This document shows, one piece after another, positions 9,452 to 18,913 of a stretch of 64,000 nt of DNA. Numbering within the stretch: position 1 is the first letter of the stretch; each line of letters opens with the position of its first letter. This stretch comes from Aliiglaciecola sp. 3_MG-2023 (GTDB lineage: Bacteria; Pseudomonadota; Gammaproteobacteria; Enterobacterales; Alteromonadaceae), in NCBI RefSeq assembly GCF_030548205.1, contig NZ_JAUORV010000014.1:62001-126000 (forward strand), written 5' to 3'. The notes beneath the pieces are model-generated. The model was given only the letters and a program-made list of their open reading frames with translations, ran no database searches and was not told the origin of the DNA. The translations under genes were made by a program, and so were the position numbers.

Positions 9452-12019
9452 TTATTCAGCCCTTTTGCTATCAACAATATATCTGATTAAGGGAAGCAGT
9501 AACAATAGAAACAATCCTATATTTATTGCGCCGCTTCCAGAGCTTGCATCTGTATCGAGAGGATCAGCATCTTGAGTTACTACTAGTTCTAGTTTAGTCG
9601 TCGATTGGTTGACGGACAGTTGCAAGCCTTGTTCGCTTAAATCAGGAACCATTAAGTTATCAAACTCACCTGAAATTTGTCCGGCCTGCAATAACTCGAC
9701 GGTGTCGCCATCGCTTAAATTCAGGTTATCTGAAATAGTTAATTGCAATGTGCCTCCTAAGGAGACTGTATCTCCAACATCAATGGCACTATAACTTTCA
9801 CCTCGTTCTAATCCTGCAATTGCTATTTTTAGTGCGCTATCCTCGGTCAAATTTAAACTGCCTTGAATGGTCAACAGGCCTGGTTCATCAGTTAACTGTA
9901 TTTCGCCATTAAAAGTGACAGTGCCGTTTCCTTGAATGGGGTTTACCCCTGTAAAATTGGCTAGGAAAGTTAATTGGCTTCCTTCATTAATGGTAATTTG
10001 ACCATCATTAATCATCTCACCGGATATTGTTAGTGACTGATTTTCCAATACCTCTATGAGCCCCTCATTTTGTACACTCGAATCTATGCTGCCTTGCCCA
10101 AAAATGCTTGAACCAGAGTGAACTACCAAGCCACCGGTCATGCTCAAAGTACTGTTTTGAAGGGTGAGGTCAATACTGCCAGAAGTGCCGCCTAACGATA
10201 GTGATTTGATTGTTGTGTCTGCAATGGGCCCAAGAATGTCGGTTGGTTGCTCGGGGTTTAAAATGACATCTGTAAATTGGTCAGGTAAACCGCCAAAATC
10301 CCAATGTGACACATCATCCCAAACGCCTTGTGTCACGTCAGTACGCCAACCAAAGTCGGGTATCCAGGCGAGAATCCCTCGATGGCCATCTTCATACCTT
10401 ACTGTGTATACCACTGTGCCTGTATCGCTTAAACCATTTGCTGGGCCATATGGATTGTTATTAAAAAAAATCTCGCTGATAACTTTACCGTTATGCTCCC
10501 GTCCCCCGCGTTCTATGGTTTCGTAATGTACCCCATCTGTGATAATCAAAATATCTTCTGTCCGCAGATAAGAGCCTTCATCATCGAAGACTTCTTCTAT
10601 AGCCAAATCGGCTTGAAATACCACTAAGCCACTATTGTTGATTGCCGGATCTTGAAAATTTCGTAGGCTGCCATCTTCATAGCTCAGGTGTTTTCTTGCT
10701 AGTTCTAACACCTCTGTTTCCGATGCTCTAAATACCCCGTTAATCTGAGCATCTTCGGTTAATAAGTCGACTATGAGGGCCAATTGTCCCAAATCGTTCA
10801 TCGCCGGGCGCGGTGTAGCGCTAAAGGGGCTAAGTAGGTTGCCATACGTGGCAGTACCATCTGGTGTCGTTTGGCCTTTTTGTAGAATATTTTTAATGGA
10901 TAAGTTGTCGGCTAAAAACAGACCAGAGCCATTTGTCACGGCAAACCCGTTTTCATCTTGCAACATTCCTTTAAAACCTATTTGATTATGGTTATTAATT
11001 CGAGCATCAGTTAATGCGGAAAAATAACGATTTTCTGTATCATCAGTGGGGGCTATATCTCCTTCATGGACAACCAGAGAATAGCTAGAACCGGAAACTT
11101 TATATAAACCTGAATTGTTATTGACGTCTTCGGAGTCATTTTGGCCTGAAAATACACCGTTGCCGTTGTCGTTGGTTTCTAGCCCGCCAGGATGAGTTAA
11201 AATGCCGCCATTTACTGAATCACCCTTGCGCACAAGTTCATCAATTGAGTTGTCATTAGAACGTTTAAAATAAGCTGTGTTGTCTTCTGCGTCATTTTCA
11301 GTATTGTCTAAACTTGAAAAGAAAATAACCTGGTTGTTGCTGCCAATTCCAACTAAGCTAAATATATTAAATTCTCGGTACTCACCATTTCCCGATTCAA
11401 CAGTTGCACCTGCTTCAGCAATTAGAACAATTGAATTTTCAGATTCTACCGCAATAATTGAATTGCCAAGTTCGTTAGAATTCGGTACTAAGGGTAACAT
11501 CAAGGCCAAATTAGTGAAATCGCCGGCAGCTAGGGAGTCGCTGAGTGGTCGATTGGTTATCCTAAAAGAAATATCAATATATAAATCGCTGATATGAAAC
11601 GAACGATCGCTAACGGTTAATAATTGATTCTCTCTAATTACTTCTTCAAGGGTAATAACCGCTGGATTGACTGTGCTGGGCAATGCCATGCGATAAAGTG
11701 CGGTATCATCTGCTTCACCTTCACTAGTATTTATTAATTGAGCTGTAAATATCACCTCGTTGAAAGAGTTAATTGTCGCACCCAAAAAAATATTAAATTG
11801 TCCGTTATTGCCTGGTACTGTCTGTTCGCTTTGCGCAATTGTTTGCCTGGAACTTGCGAAACTAGATTGACTTAGCAGTATTCCCAAAAGGCTGACAATA
11901 CTGAACATTGAACAAACTTGATGACTAAAATTCCATTTCTGCATAATTCTATCTAGGGTTGATGTTGGCATACCTAAAAGTGTAATAGATAGCTGCATAC
12001 GTTGATTGATTATGTACAC
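9452..12019 (-). CDS. Large secreted protein with repeat-rich body and GlyGly-CTERM-like sorting tail
   Basis: An 855-residue protein with a signal peptide (hydrophobic run SIVSLLGILLSQSSFASS) and an N-terminal two-thirds made of repeated blocks containing N-x-x-G patterns such as INNHNQIGF, MNDLGQLAL and INNSGLVVF, like choice-of-anchor NxxGxxxAR-type proteins. A beta-helix-like region follows (about 590-800). The C-terminus has a Ser/Gly stretch (SSGSGA), a hydrophobic helix and a basic end (DSKRAE), the tripartite pattern of a GlyGly-CTERM sorting signal processed by rhombosortase. The start is uncertain: ATGs at 12019, 11971 and 11944 all precede the signal peptide, and 11944 gives the most standard signal length. 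Function unknown, probably surface-exposed or released. Confidence 0.7.
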   Translation of the reverse strand: MYIINQRMQLSITLLGMPTSTLDRIMQKWNFSHQVCSMFSIVSLLGILLSQSSFASSRQTIAQSEQTVPGNNGQFNIFLGATINSFNEVIFTAQLINTSEGEADDTALYRMALPSTVNPAVITLEEVIRENQLLTVSDRSFHISDLYIDISFRITNRPLSDSLAAGDFTNLALMLPLVPNSNELGNSIIAVESENSIVLIAEAGATVESGNGEYREFNIFSLVGIGSNNQVIFFSSLDNTENDAEDNTAYFKRSNDNSIDELVRKGDSVNGGILTHPGGLETNDNGNGVFSGQNDSEDVNNNSGLYKVSGSSYSLVVHEGDIAPTDDTENRYFSALTDARINNHNQIGFKGMLQDENGFAVTNGSGLFLADNLSIKNILQKGQTTPDGTATYGNLLSPFSATPRPAMNDLGQLALIVDLLTEDAQINGVFRASETEVLELARKHLSYEDGSLRNFQDPAINNSGLVVFQADLAIEEVFDDEGSYLRTEDILIITDGVHYETIERGGREHNGKVISEIFFNNNPYGPANGLSDTGTVVYTVRYEDGHRGILAWIPDFGWRTDVTQGVWDDVSHWDFGGLPDQFTDVILNPEQPTDILGPIADTTIKSLSLGGTSGSIDLTLQNSTLSMTGGLVVHSGSSIFGQGSIDSSVQNEGLIEVLENQSLTISGEMINDGQITINEGSQLTFLANFTGVNPIQGNGTVTFNGEIQLTDEPGLLTIQGSLNLTEDSALKIAIAGLERGESYSAIDVGDTVSLGGTLQLTISDNLNLSDGDTVELLQAGQISGEFDNLMVPDLSEQGLQLSVNQSTTKLELVVTQDADPLDTDASSGSGAINIGLFLLLLLPLIRYIVDSKRAE

Positions 12020-12146
12020 GTATTTTTTGTACTTTTAACACTCAATTTTCAATTGCTACTACGCAGTTTAGGTTCAATTCAATCTAAATCGTTGCGTTGC
12101 ATTATTGTGAGCTAAAGAGATACCGAGTCTAATAGGTCGTCTACGT

Positions 12147-12968
12147 TTACCAAAGGCTAGGGTCTACGCGGTAGTACAAACTTAATTGTTCATAGAGTTT
12201 TGGATGTTCATGCCTGAGTTGTTTAGCTTTTTCAAAAAACACTTCACTTGCCACTGCGAAAAATTCGGCAGGATTGGTAGCGCCATAATAATCAAATATT
12301 GAGTGGCTGCCAGAATTAGCCTGGTATTTAAGTTGTTCAAATTGATCTGAAAAAACATCAGCCCAACAGGCGTAACTTTGATCTTTACCTAAAATTGGCG
12401 CACCGTCGGCTAAACCGTCTTCTTGATCTAATTGATGTGCAAACTCATGGATCACCACATTGTGGCCATCGTCAGGTAAATAAGCACCATCGAGGGTATC
12501 TTGCCAAGACAATACAATTTTACCAAACCCCCAAGATTCTCCCGACATTGCGACATGTTGGCTAAAATGCACACCGTCTGAGCTGCGAGTTTGTTGTTGC
12601 TTAGTGAAGGCGCGAGGATAGACTAATATTGTGCGTAGTTTTGGGTAATAGTCGGTTTTACGGTTGAGCAATAATAAACAGGCTTGGGCTGCGATCGTTA
12701 CTCTGATGTCATCGGAAATTATGACACCATTGCAGCCGATAAACTCTTTTTCGGCTAAGAATATTTGGATATGCTGTTTTAACTGTAATTGTAAATCCGC
12801 AGGCATTTTTCTAAAGTAGGGCATTCTGTGTTTCAGAATCTTTCGCCACTCCTTTGGAAAGGGCACTTGATTTACTCTTTTTCGTTTGAATTCACGCCAA
12901 TAGGGTTTGCCGATAATGACGGCAATGATTACAACACCAATAAACAACGGTAATAAAATAGGCAGCAT
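12147..12968 (-). CDS. mtfA: MtfA-family zinc metallopeptidase
   Basis: A 273-residue protein close in length to E. coli MtfA (about 265). The zinc motif HExxH is present in VVIHEFAHQLDQEDG, followed by a conserved tail with NPAEFFAVASEVFFE, which supplies the third ligand glutamate region. The first 20 residues are a membrane-like helix (LLPLFIGVVIIAVII). In E. coli MtfA is a peptidase that also binds the glucose repressor Mlc; whether the latter applies here is unknown. It is a single gene. Confidence 0.88.
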   Translation of the reverse strand: MLPILLPLFIGVVIIAVIIGKPYWREFKRKRVNQVPFPKEWRKILKHRMPYFRKMPADLQLQLKQHIQIFLAEKEFIGCNGVIISDDIRVTIAAQACLLLLNRKTDYYPKLRTILVYPRAFTKQQQTRSSDGVHFSQHVAMSGESWGFGKIVLSWQDTLDGAYLPDDGHNVVIHEFAHQLDQEDGLADGAPILGKDQSYACWADVFSDQFEQLKYQANSGSHSIFDYYGATNPAEFFAVASEVFFEKAKQLRHEHPKLYEQLSLYYRVDPSLW

Positions 12969-13286
12969 GAGTCTTTTTCAAAAATATTCTTCATTGATAA
13001 ATAGGTCTTAAGCAACTCTTTTCAAGCGTTAACTTCACTATTATCAATCATCAAGTTTGACTGTATTCCGGTTTTTAGGTGTCGCATTTAAAGTATTTAA
13101 GGTGACAGTCTCTGTAAATAGTGCTGTGAGGGATGCCGCAAGATCACAGGAATGGATTTTTTGATGCCTAAAGTGAAAATGTTTGTTTGCATGCTAAATC
13201 AAATATTTGATTTTTATTAATAAAAAAGCCAAACAACCCTAAGCTTGTTTGGCATTTATAATAATCGTTTTTACGGGGGCAAACCG
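12969..13286. other. 318-bp intergenic region
   Basis: Holds the promoter region of mtfA (minus strand) and the terminator of the yghU-like gene at 13228-13253. Nothing else was recognised. Confidence 0.4.
13221..13253 (-). terminator. Intrinsic terminator of the yghU-like gene
   Basis: Perfect 9-bp stem GCCAAACAA (13228-13236) with TTGTTTGGC (13245-13253). Read on the minus strand it is followed by six T residues, as for a rho-independent terminator. Confidence 0.8.
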
Positions 13287-14144
13287 TTACTCTGGTTTTA
13301 ATTTTAAAACATTATCAATATCTTCAGCACTATGACGATTTTCAAGGTACTCCCAAGGTTCTCCCCAACTGCGATTAACAATGCGGCCTCGTTGAAATGC
13401 GGGGCGAGCTAACAAGGCTTTTGCCCAACGTTGTACATGTTTGTAATCTTCAACTTGCAGGAAGTCCTTGGCTTCGTATGAGTTGTTTATAACAAGATTG
13501 CCGTACCATGGCCAAGTTGCGATATCAGCAATGCTTAATTCATCACCCGCGAGAAACGTACTCTTTGCGAGTTGCTTATCTAACACATCTAATTGGCGTT
13601 TAACTTCCATGGTGAAGCGATTAATTGGGTACTCGTATTTCTCTGGCGCATAATGGTAAAAGTGTCCGAAGCCGCCCCCTAAATAGGGGGCAGAACCGTG
13701 CAGCCACATCAACCAGTTCATTACTTGAGTGCGTTCAACTACATTTTTTGGAAGTAAAACGTTAAATTTCTCTGCGAGATAAATGAGAATAGACGCTGAC
13801 TCGAAAACAGGTAACGCTTCTTCATAGGAGTGATCCACCAAGACTGGAATTTTAGAATTAGGATTGAGGTCGACAAAGCCTGATGAAAATTGATCACCTT
13901 CACCAATTTTGATCATATGAGCATCATATTCGGCGTCTTTGCCCAATGCTAACAACTCTTCCAACATAATAGTGATTTTTTGACCATTGGGGGTGCCCAT
14001 CGAGTACAGCTGCAATGGATGTTTGCCCACTGGCAACGCTTTTTCGTGTGTCGCGCCTGACACCGGGCGGTTAATACTTGCCCATTGACCCCCACTTTCA
14101 GCGTCGTGAGTCCAAATGTCGGGTGGGGTATATTGTTTGTCCAT
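13287..14144 (-). CDS. yghU: Glutathione S-transferase family, YghU-like disulfide-bond reductase
   Basis: A 285-residue nu-class GST very similar in layout to E. coli YghU (288 aa). Recognisable blocks are NRPVSGATHEKALPVGKHPLQLYS, split here as the family N-terminal extension, then TPNGQKITIMLEELLALG and NPNSKIPVLVDHS of the thioredoxin-like domain, and an all-helical C-terminal domain. YghU-type enzymes bind two glutathiones and reduce organic hydroperoxides and disulfides. I chose the ATG at 14144 because AGGAG lies 8 bases upstream; the ATG at 14153 is too close to it. It sits 35 bp after the AhpD-like gene, in the same operon, below two TetR-type palindromes. Confidence 0.92.
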   Translation of the reverse strand: MDKQYTPPDIWTHDAESGGQWASINRPVSGATHEKALPVGKHPLQLYSMGTPNGQKITIMLEELLALGKDAEYDAHMIKIGEGDQFSSGFVDLNPNSKIPVLVDHSYEEALPVFESASILIYLAEKFNVLLPKNVVERTQVMNWLMWLHGSAPYLGGGFGHFYHYAPEKYEYPINRFTMEVKRQLDVLDKQLAKSTFLAGDELSIADIATWPWYGNLVINNSYEAKDFLQVEDYKHVQRWAKALLARPAFQRGRIVNRSWGEPWEYLENRHSAEDIDNVLKLKPE

Positions 14145-14179
14145 TATCATCACTCCTATAGTGATTGTACGATTAAATA

Positions 14180-14734
14180 TTACGCTTCTTTAGACCATGC
14201 AAACTGTTCAAACGGTTTGTCTACTGGCGTGCTAGCGATGTGATTTGTGTAATTGCTAATCACTTTTTGAGACAATGCCAAAATAATTTCTAACACTTGC
14301 TGCTCACCGTAACCCGCAGCGTAGAATTTGTCTAAATCTGTTTGGGATACAATTCCACGATTACGCACAATGGTAATTGTTGTATCAAACAATGTTTGCA
14401 ATTTAGCAGTTGGCATTGGTTCTTGATTACGCAACGCTTCTGTGATCGCTGGGTCAACTTTCATAGAGTTTGCAATAAAAGTGTGCGCCGGCACGCAATA
14501 GCTACAGCCGTGCTCTACATTAATCGCTTGCCAAACAACGGTCAGCTCTTCTGCGTCAAAAGAGGTATCCATAAATAACTGGTGTAATCTTTGGTAAGCC
14601 TCAAGTGTTTGCGGCGAGCTTGCTAGTACACCGTGCAGATTTGGTAGCATACCAAATCCTTTCACTGAATTTTCTAACAATGGTTTACTGTCTGCTGGTG
14701 CGGATTCTATAGTGTGGATAGTCAATGTTGTCAT
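14180..14734 (-). CDS. Carboxymuconolactone decarboxylase/AhpD-family protein
   Basis: A 184-residue all-helical protein with the AhpD-like redox motif CSYC in EHGCSYCVPAHTFIA (residues about 74-82). Members of this family are alkylhydroperoxidase-like thiol enzymes or decarboxylases; the CxxC with a following histidine favours a peroxidase role. A good GAGGAAC lies 8 bases before the ATG. Two palindromes of the TACC-N4-GGTA type lie 41-85 bp upstream, so it is probably repressed by a TetR regulator and induced with yghU. Confidence 0.82.
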   Translation of the reverse strand: MTTLTIHTIESAPADSKPLLENSVKGFGMLPNLHGVLASSPQTLEAYQRLHQLFMDTSFDAEELTVVWQAINVEHGCSYCVPAHTFIANSMKVDPAITEALRNQEPMPTAKLQTLFDTTITIVRNRGIVSQTDLDKFYAAGYGEQQVLEIILALSQKVISNYTNHIASTPVDKPFEQFAWSKEA

Positions 14735-14774
14735 CTAATGTTCCTCAAATTTTGGGTTATTTTAGTATTTTTTA

Positions 14775-14819
14775 TACCGATAGGTACGGTTTAATGGTTT
14801 GCATTGTACCGAACGGTAC
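14775..14819 (-). promoter_or_regulatory. Pair of TetR-type operators upstream of the AhpD-like/yghU operon
   Basis: TACC-GATA-GGTA at 14775-14786 and the longer perfect palindrome GTACCG-AA-CGGTAC at 14806-14819 (core TACC-GAAC-GGTA). Their centres are 32 bp apart, about three helical turns, so dimers would bind the same DNA face. The same palindrome recurs before other genes in the window. Confidence 0.65.
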
Positions 14820-14925
14820 GTTAAAGTCAACGGTGATGTTTGGAAAATCTAATTATGAATCTTGTTTAGCCTTTTAATTGAAACCTAATAGGCTTAAATT
14901 TATGGTAAAAGTGGGGAAGGGTTGT

Positions 14926-15591
14926 ATGAAGCTAAACTTGGCATTTGATGTTTATGGAACACTAATAGACACCCAGGGGGTGTTGCAGCAATTAGAAAGT
15001 TTGGTTGGCAGTAAAGCGCAGTTGTTTTCCGATTCGTGGCGAGCAAAGCAATTAGAATATTCTTTCCGTCGTGGATTGATGCAACGTTATGAGCACTTTT
15101 CTGTTTGTACTAAAGACGCGTTGAATTTCACTTGTGATTTACTCAATATCCATTTGACTGAGGAGCAAAAACTACAGCTTCTTAAGCAATACAGCGGTTT
15201 ACCGGCCTTTAATGATGTTGCACTTGCCCTTCCTAAATTGGCAGAAAAATATCGATTGATTGCGTTTTCCAATGGTGAGTCTGCTTCGGTTTGCAGCTTA
15301 CTCGAACAGGCTAAAATTGCAGATTACTTTAGTGCAGTGGTAACTGCCGATGAAATCAATACATTCAAGCCCGATCCAAAGATTTATCAACATTTGTTAA
15401 ATAGAATTGACTCACAAGCAAAAGATACCTGGCTGATTTCAGGCAATCCATTTGATGTAATCGGAGCGAAGTCCTGCGGGTTACATGCGGCTTGGTTAAA
15501 ACGCAGCCCAACTGCTGTCTTTGATCCTTGGGGAATAGAACCTGATATTGAAATAGGTCAATTAGGAGAATTACTGCATAACCTTGAGTAG
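14926..15591 (+). CDS. Haloacid dehalogenase type II (HAD superfamily)
   Basis: A 221-residue HAD hydrolase. Motif I is FDVYGTLID with nucleophile Asp8, motif II FSNGES, motif III lysine in FKPDPKIY, and motif IV acidic residues in SGNPFDVIGAKSCG. This order and length fit L-2-haloacid dehalogenase type II. The substrate may be a haloacid or a phosphate ester. I place the start at the ATG at 14926 because GGGGAAGGG precedes it by about 5 bases and motif I then lies at residue 8 as usual. It stands alone between unrelated genes. Confidence 0.82.
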   Translation: MKLNLAFDVYGTLIDTQGVLQQLESLVGSKAQLFSDSWRAKQLEYSFRRGLMQRYEHFSVCTKDALNFTCDLLNIHLTEEQKLQLLKQYSGLPAFNDVALALPKLAEKYRLIAFSNGESASVCSLLEQAKIADYFSAVVTADEINTFKPDPKIYQHLLNRIDSQAKDTWLISGNPFDVIGAKSCGLHAAWLKRSPTAVFDPWGIEPDIEIGQLGELLHNLE

Positions 15592-15970
15592 CGCATTAGT
15601 TGAATTAATCTCAACTCTATTTAGCGCTTTTGATACACGAGTTTGATTAAAGCTGGCCGTCTTAAGTGCCAATTGCAGTCAGTCAAAGTTCGGTAAAATT
15701 ACTCTATTTTGCTGATTAAGCAATATTACTTGCAAATCCGCCCAGCACCTCAATTAGGAAAGCAAGACAATTGCGTCAAATGTTTACGTTTCCTGGCCCA
15801 ACTTGTGTCAGCTTTCTTTGCACCGTTTTTTTTCTATATGTCTGCGAATATATAGGTATATGAAAATATGTAATATTTTGTTATTGGTTTATTTCTTGCT
15901 TAAAGTGAGTATATGAAAAATATCTGTATTCTAGTTTAGTGATCCCCACAAAAATAAATAGGAATAGGCC
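15592..15970. other. 379-bp intergenic region before the PEP-CTERM gene
   Basis: AT-rich leader of the PEP-CTERM gene. No terminator, small gene or convincing sigma-54 promoter (GG-N10-GC) was found. Confidence 0.35.
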
Positions 15971-16564
15971 ATGAAAATAACAGAAAAAGTTCTTTCTCTT
16001 AAGTTGTATACAGCAAAAATTAGTTGTTTGTTTGTTTTGTTGTTCGGTGTTTCATTTTCAGCTCACTCTTCGCTGATTTTTGGTTTCTCTTTTGCTAATA
16101 ATGAAGGTAACCGGGATGGAGTTGTTAGTGGAAGAATAATTGGCTTGCAAGACAACCTTGATAATCAGCAAGCTTTGAGCATCTGGGTAGATTCAATGCC
16201 AGGTGGCTTAGGGGCTCCTAGTCAGCCAATAGATTTGCTGACTTTAAACAATACAGCTGGCGGTTTCTTTCAGTCTTTTTCAGTATTGGGCGGACAAATC
16301 ACAGATTTTAAAGTGGGGCTCCAAGGCAACTTTGGACTATTGGATGATTCAGCAACATTTGTTACCTTCGTTCTAAATCAAAGTTATAGTTCTGGTTTCG
16401 GGACAGTATCAAACGCATTAACGTTTGATAATAGTCTGAATCTTACGGGCAACTCCTTGGGCGTAAATGGTGTGAGCTTTGAGCAGGTGGCAGTCCCTGA
16501 ACCAACTACTCTCGGCTTATTTGGCTTGGCGCTACTTGCAATGCGCCGCTTCAGACGAAGCTAA
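15971..16564 (+). CDS. PEP-CTERM sorting domain protein
   Basis: A 197-residue exported protein. It has a signal peptide (hydrophobic LFVLLFGVSFSAHS), a Gly/Ser/Asn-rich body without recognisable catalytic motif, and a classic C-terminal PEP-CTERM tail: VPEP, a hydrophobic helix (TTLGLFGLALLAM) and a basic end RRFRRS. Such tails are cut by an EpsH-type exosortase and the proteins are typically linked to extracellular polysaccharide or floc formation. No exosortase gene lies in the window. AGGAATAGG supports the start. Confidence 0.85.
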   Translation: MKITEKVLSLKLYTAKISCLFVLLFGVSFSAHSSLIFGFSFANNEGNRDGVVSGRIIGLQDNLDNQQALSIWVDSMPGGLGAPSQPIDLLTLNNTAGGFFQSFSVLGGQITDFKVGLQGNFGLLDDSATFVTFVLNQSYSSGFGTVSNALTFDNSLNLTGNSLGVNGVSFEQVAVPEPTTLGLFGLALLAMRRFRRS

Positions 16565-16861
16565 ACAGCAACAATTCATATCATGGGGGGACTACGGCTC
16601 TTTTTGTTTGATTTGTAATTTCTTGATATCGGAATTTGAAAGAGACTCTCGACATTATGCGCCGACATCAGTGGTCAGTTGAACCGACGTCTAAAACAGC
16701 ACCAGTGATGCTCTGCTAAACGCATAAAGGGATCGTTCAGAATTGCTGGGCTGTCCGACTGCTCCTCGCTCGAAGCCGTCTGTCGCCTAAGTGTTGCATT
16801 AACCAATTGAACTCACACCCAATCGCCGCCACTCAGAAAACCCATGTTCTATGTGTTGTTT

Positions 16862-17806
16862 TTATTTTTGCCTCGTTTTAACTAACTTTTCTAAATAGCT
16901 TTTATTCAGCTGATACACAGTTGCTGATTGAGAGCCATTATTCAAGATTTTCTGAATGGATGAACCATCCTTATTTACTTTGTAGATATCATAAAAACCA
17001 TGGACATTCTGCGATGAAAAAAAGACCTTGGAACCGTCAGCAGACCAAGCTGGATCCCACTCTTCAACACGATTAAATGTTAGTCGTTTCTGGTTAGAAC
17101 CATCAAGATCCATGATGTATACCTCTTGATTGCCATCTCTATTTGAAAGGTAAGCGATTTGCGAACCATCTGGTGAGATTTTAGGAGACATATTATTTGT
17201 ATCATCATTGGTCAGCTGAATCACATTGCTACCATCGATATTAGCAATGCTAATTTGACTTGGGCTGGCCTTAGATTGAAAGAGCAGTCGTCCATCTTGC
17301 ATAAATTCAGGGGCACGCCCTTCTAATGCTTTAATTTGGCGCTGATTAGTTCCGTCGGCGTTCATCAGCCAAACTTCTTCTTGCCAGTCACCGTTTACAT
17401 TTTTGTACTCTCTAGCAAATGTAATAGTTTCTCCATCAGGAGACCAAGCAGGAGCACTATCCCAAACATTTTTTACATTGGTCAAGCGGCGCATATTACT
17501 GCCATCTATTTCTGCAGTGTGAATTGACCATGTATTGTGATCGTCGTATTTGCCGTAAAAAGCTATTTGCTTTCCAGTAGGCGAAACAGATGGGTAGCCA
17601 TCACTTTTAGTCGCATCTACGACTTTTATCCGTAGTTTCCCTTGCTCATCGCTCAAATAAATTGATTTGTTATTTGCTTCTTTAAATCCATAAATAATGG
17701 ATAAAGGCTGAGAAGTAACTTTTTCATTGGCTTGACTCGAAACCGTTAAACTAAGAATAACAATGGTGAGCAGTATTTTCATTCCGTTAACTTGTTTGTT
17801 CAGCAT
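16862..17806 (-). CDS. Periplasmic TolB-like WD40/PD40 beta-propeller protein
   Basis: A 314-residue secreted protein: signal peptide ending near VSSQA, then about six repeats of the PD40/TolB type. Typical blades read SPTGKQIAFYG, SPDGETITFAR, SPDGSQIAYLS and SADGSKVFFSS, each followed by a D-x-D-G-S-N loop such as AEIDGSNMRRL and MDLDGSNQKRL. These propellers bind proteins or polysaccharide; no enzyme domain is fused. The ATG at 17806 has AAGGA 9 bases upstream; an internal ATG at 17782 also gives a signal peptide. No operon partner. Confidence 0.78.
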   Translation of the reverse strand: MLNKQVNGMKILLTIVILSLTVSSQANEKVTSQPLSIIYGFKEANNKSIYLSDEQGKLRIKVVDATKSDGYPSVSPTGKQIAFYGKYDDHNTWSIHTAEIDGSNMRRLTNVKNVWDSAPAWSPDGETITFAREYKNVNGDWQEEVWLMNADGTNQRQIKALEGRAPEFMQDGRLLFQSKASPSQISIANIDGSNVIQLTNDDTNNMSPKISPDGSQIAYLSNRDGNQEVYIMDLDGSNQKRLTFNRVEEWDPAWSADGSKVFFSSQNVHGFYDIYKVNKDGSSIQKILNNGSQSATVYQLNKSYLEKLVKTRQK

Positions 17807-18070
17807 TCAACGTTATCCTTAAAAACTAGTTTTGAACTTGAGTAGGAGTCAGTTTAATGATTTCTATTGTCGAAAGTCGTTAACTCGCCCTGAAAATTAA
17901 GTCGTTTAACTAAATTGATGACTTGTAACGACGTCGAATGCCTCCTGAACCCTAACTTGTGACTTTCATTTGATCAGATTATTCAAAAAACGCTAATCGC
18001 TAATGCCATATCGACAAAGACGTTTGCTAATGCGTCCGACAGTTTCCCTAGATAATGACACTAGTGCGCT

Positions 18071-18673
18071 TTAGTGCACGCCTATACCGTTAATAATGCG
18101 GTCGATAGATTGTTCAAGTTCTGATTTAGTGACCCCAGAGCGGGCCATACTTGCAGTGCCTTTTAGCATAGTGTACAAACTAAGGCTGTTGGCGTGGGCG
18201 TGTTGATTTAAACCTAATTCAATTGCTTCAGGATCGCGTTGGAATAAATCTGTGTACAATTGCATGGGCATAGCTTCTGCTTCTAAGAGGATTTGTTCCG
18301 CCTCTTTGGGGATCACACCGCTTACCAATTCCGATTGGCACAATACTAAGTAGCAGCCCTTTGAAAGTTCTGAGCTACACTGCATATCTACTATGGACAT
18401 CATATGGTTTTTCAGTCGTTGTTTTAAAGGAACCCCTTCGTCGAATAATAATCTAAGGTGTGCTTTCATTTTTGTGTCAATGTAGCGTTGGGTTGTTTTC
18501 ACAAACAATGATTCTTTATTACCAAAAGCGCGATACATACTAGGTTTACTAATGTTCATGCTGTCAGTTAAATCCATCAAAGATGCACCTATATATCCTT
18601 TTTGCCAAAAGACATGCATAGCAGCATCTAATGCTGCTTCAGAGTCAAACTCTCTTTTACGACCACTTGCCAT
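18071..18673 (-). CDS. TetR/AcrR family transcriptional regulator
   Basis: A 200-residue regulator with an N-terminal TetR helix-turn-helix (about 7-55: FDSEAALDAAMHVFWQKGY, SLMDLTDSMNISKPSMYRAFGNKESLF) and a C-terminal ligand-binding helical domain. A palindrome TACC-ACTC-GGTA lies 36 bp upstream of the start, so it probably represses itself. The same palindrome precedes the AhpD/yghU operon, the RND pump operon and (at distance) the PagL-like gene, so this protein is a candidate for controlling all of them. Its closest relative in the window is the second TetR gene at 25144. Confidence 0.88.
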   Translation of the reverse strand: MASGRKREFDSEAALDAAMHVFWQKGYIGASLMDLTDSMNISKPSMYRAFGNKESLFVKTTQRYIDTKMKAHLRLLFDEGVPLKQRLKNHMMSIVDMQCSSELSKGCYLVLCQSELVSGVIPKEAEQILLEAEAMPMQLYTDLFQRDPEAIELGLNQHAHANSLSLYTMLKGTASMARSGVTKSELEQSIDRIINGIGVH

Positions 18674-18708
18674 AATGACTACCTAGAAAAATATTAAGGT
18701 GTTTATTA

Positions 18709-18720
18709 TACCACTCGGTA
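18709..18720 (-). promoter_or_regulatory. TetR-type operator upstream of the tetR gene
   Basis: TACC-ACTC-GGTA, identical arms to the operators at 14775, 14807 and 26851. Its place between the presumed promoter and the start of tetR suggests autoregulation. Confidence 0.6.
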
Positions 18721-18913
18721 CGGAAAATTGAAGGGGTAAAAAACGTCGAAATTTGATTTTAATTTAACAATGGGGTTTGGTGGTTTTCAGGTGTGAAATA
18801 CAACTTTATAAGGCGGAGTTCGCTGCCAGAATTTTGATCCTGACAGCTAATTTATGTCACATTACCAACTGTGTAGAATGCATCTTTTGTTTATTGGCAG
18901 GGAAAAGGTTCAA

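Noticed and set aside
10164-11597. Plus-strand frames opposite the large surface protein
   Set aside because: They are antisense shadows of a long, well-supported minus-strand gene with signal peptide and sorting tail.
15770-15840. A sigma-54 promoter before the PEP-CTERM gene
   Set aside because: A TGGCCC element is present, but no GC at the needed spacing; evidence too weak.
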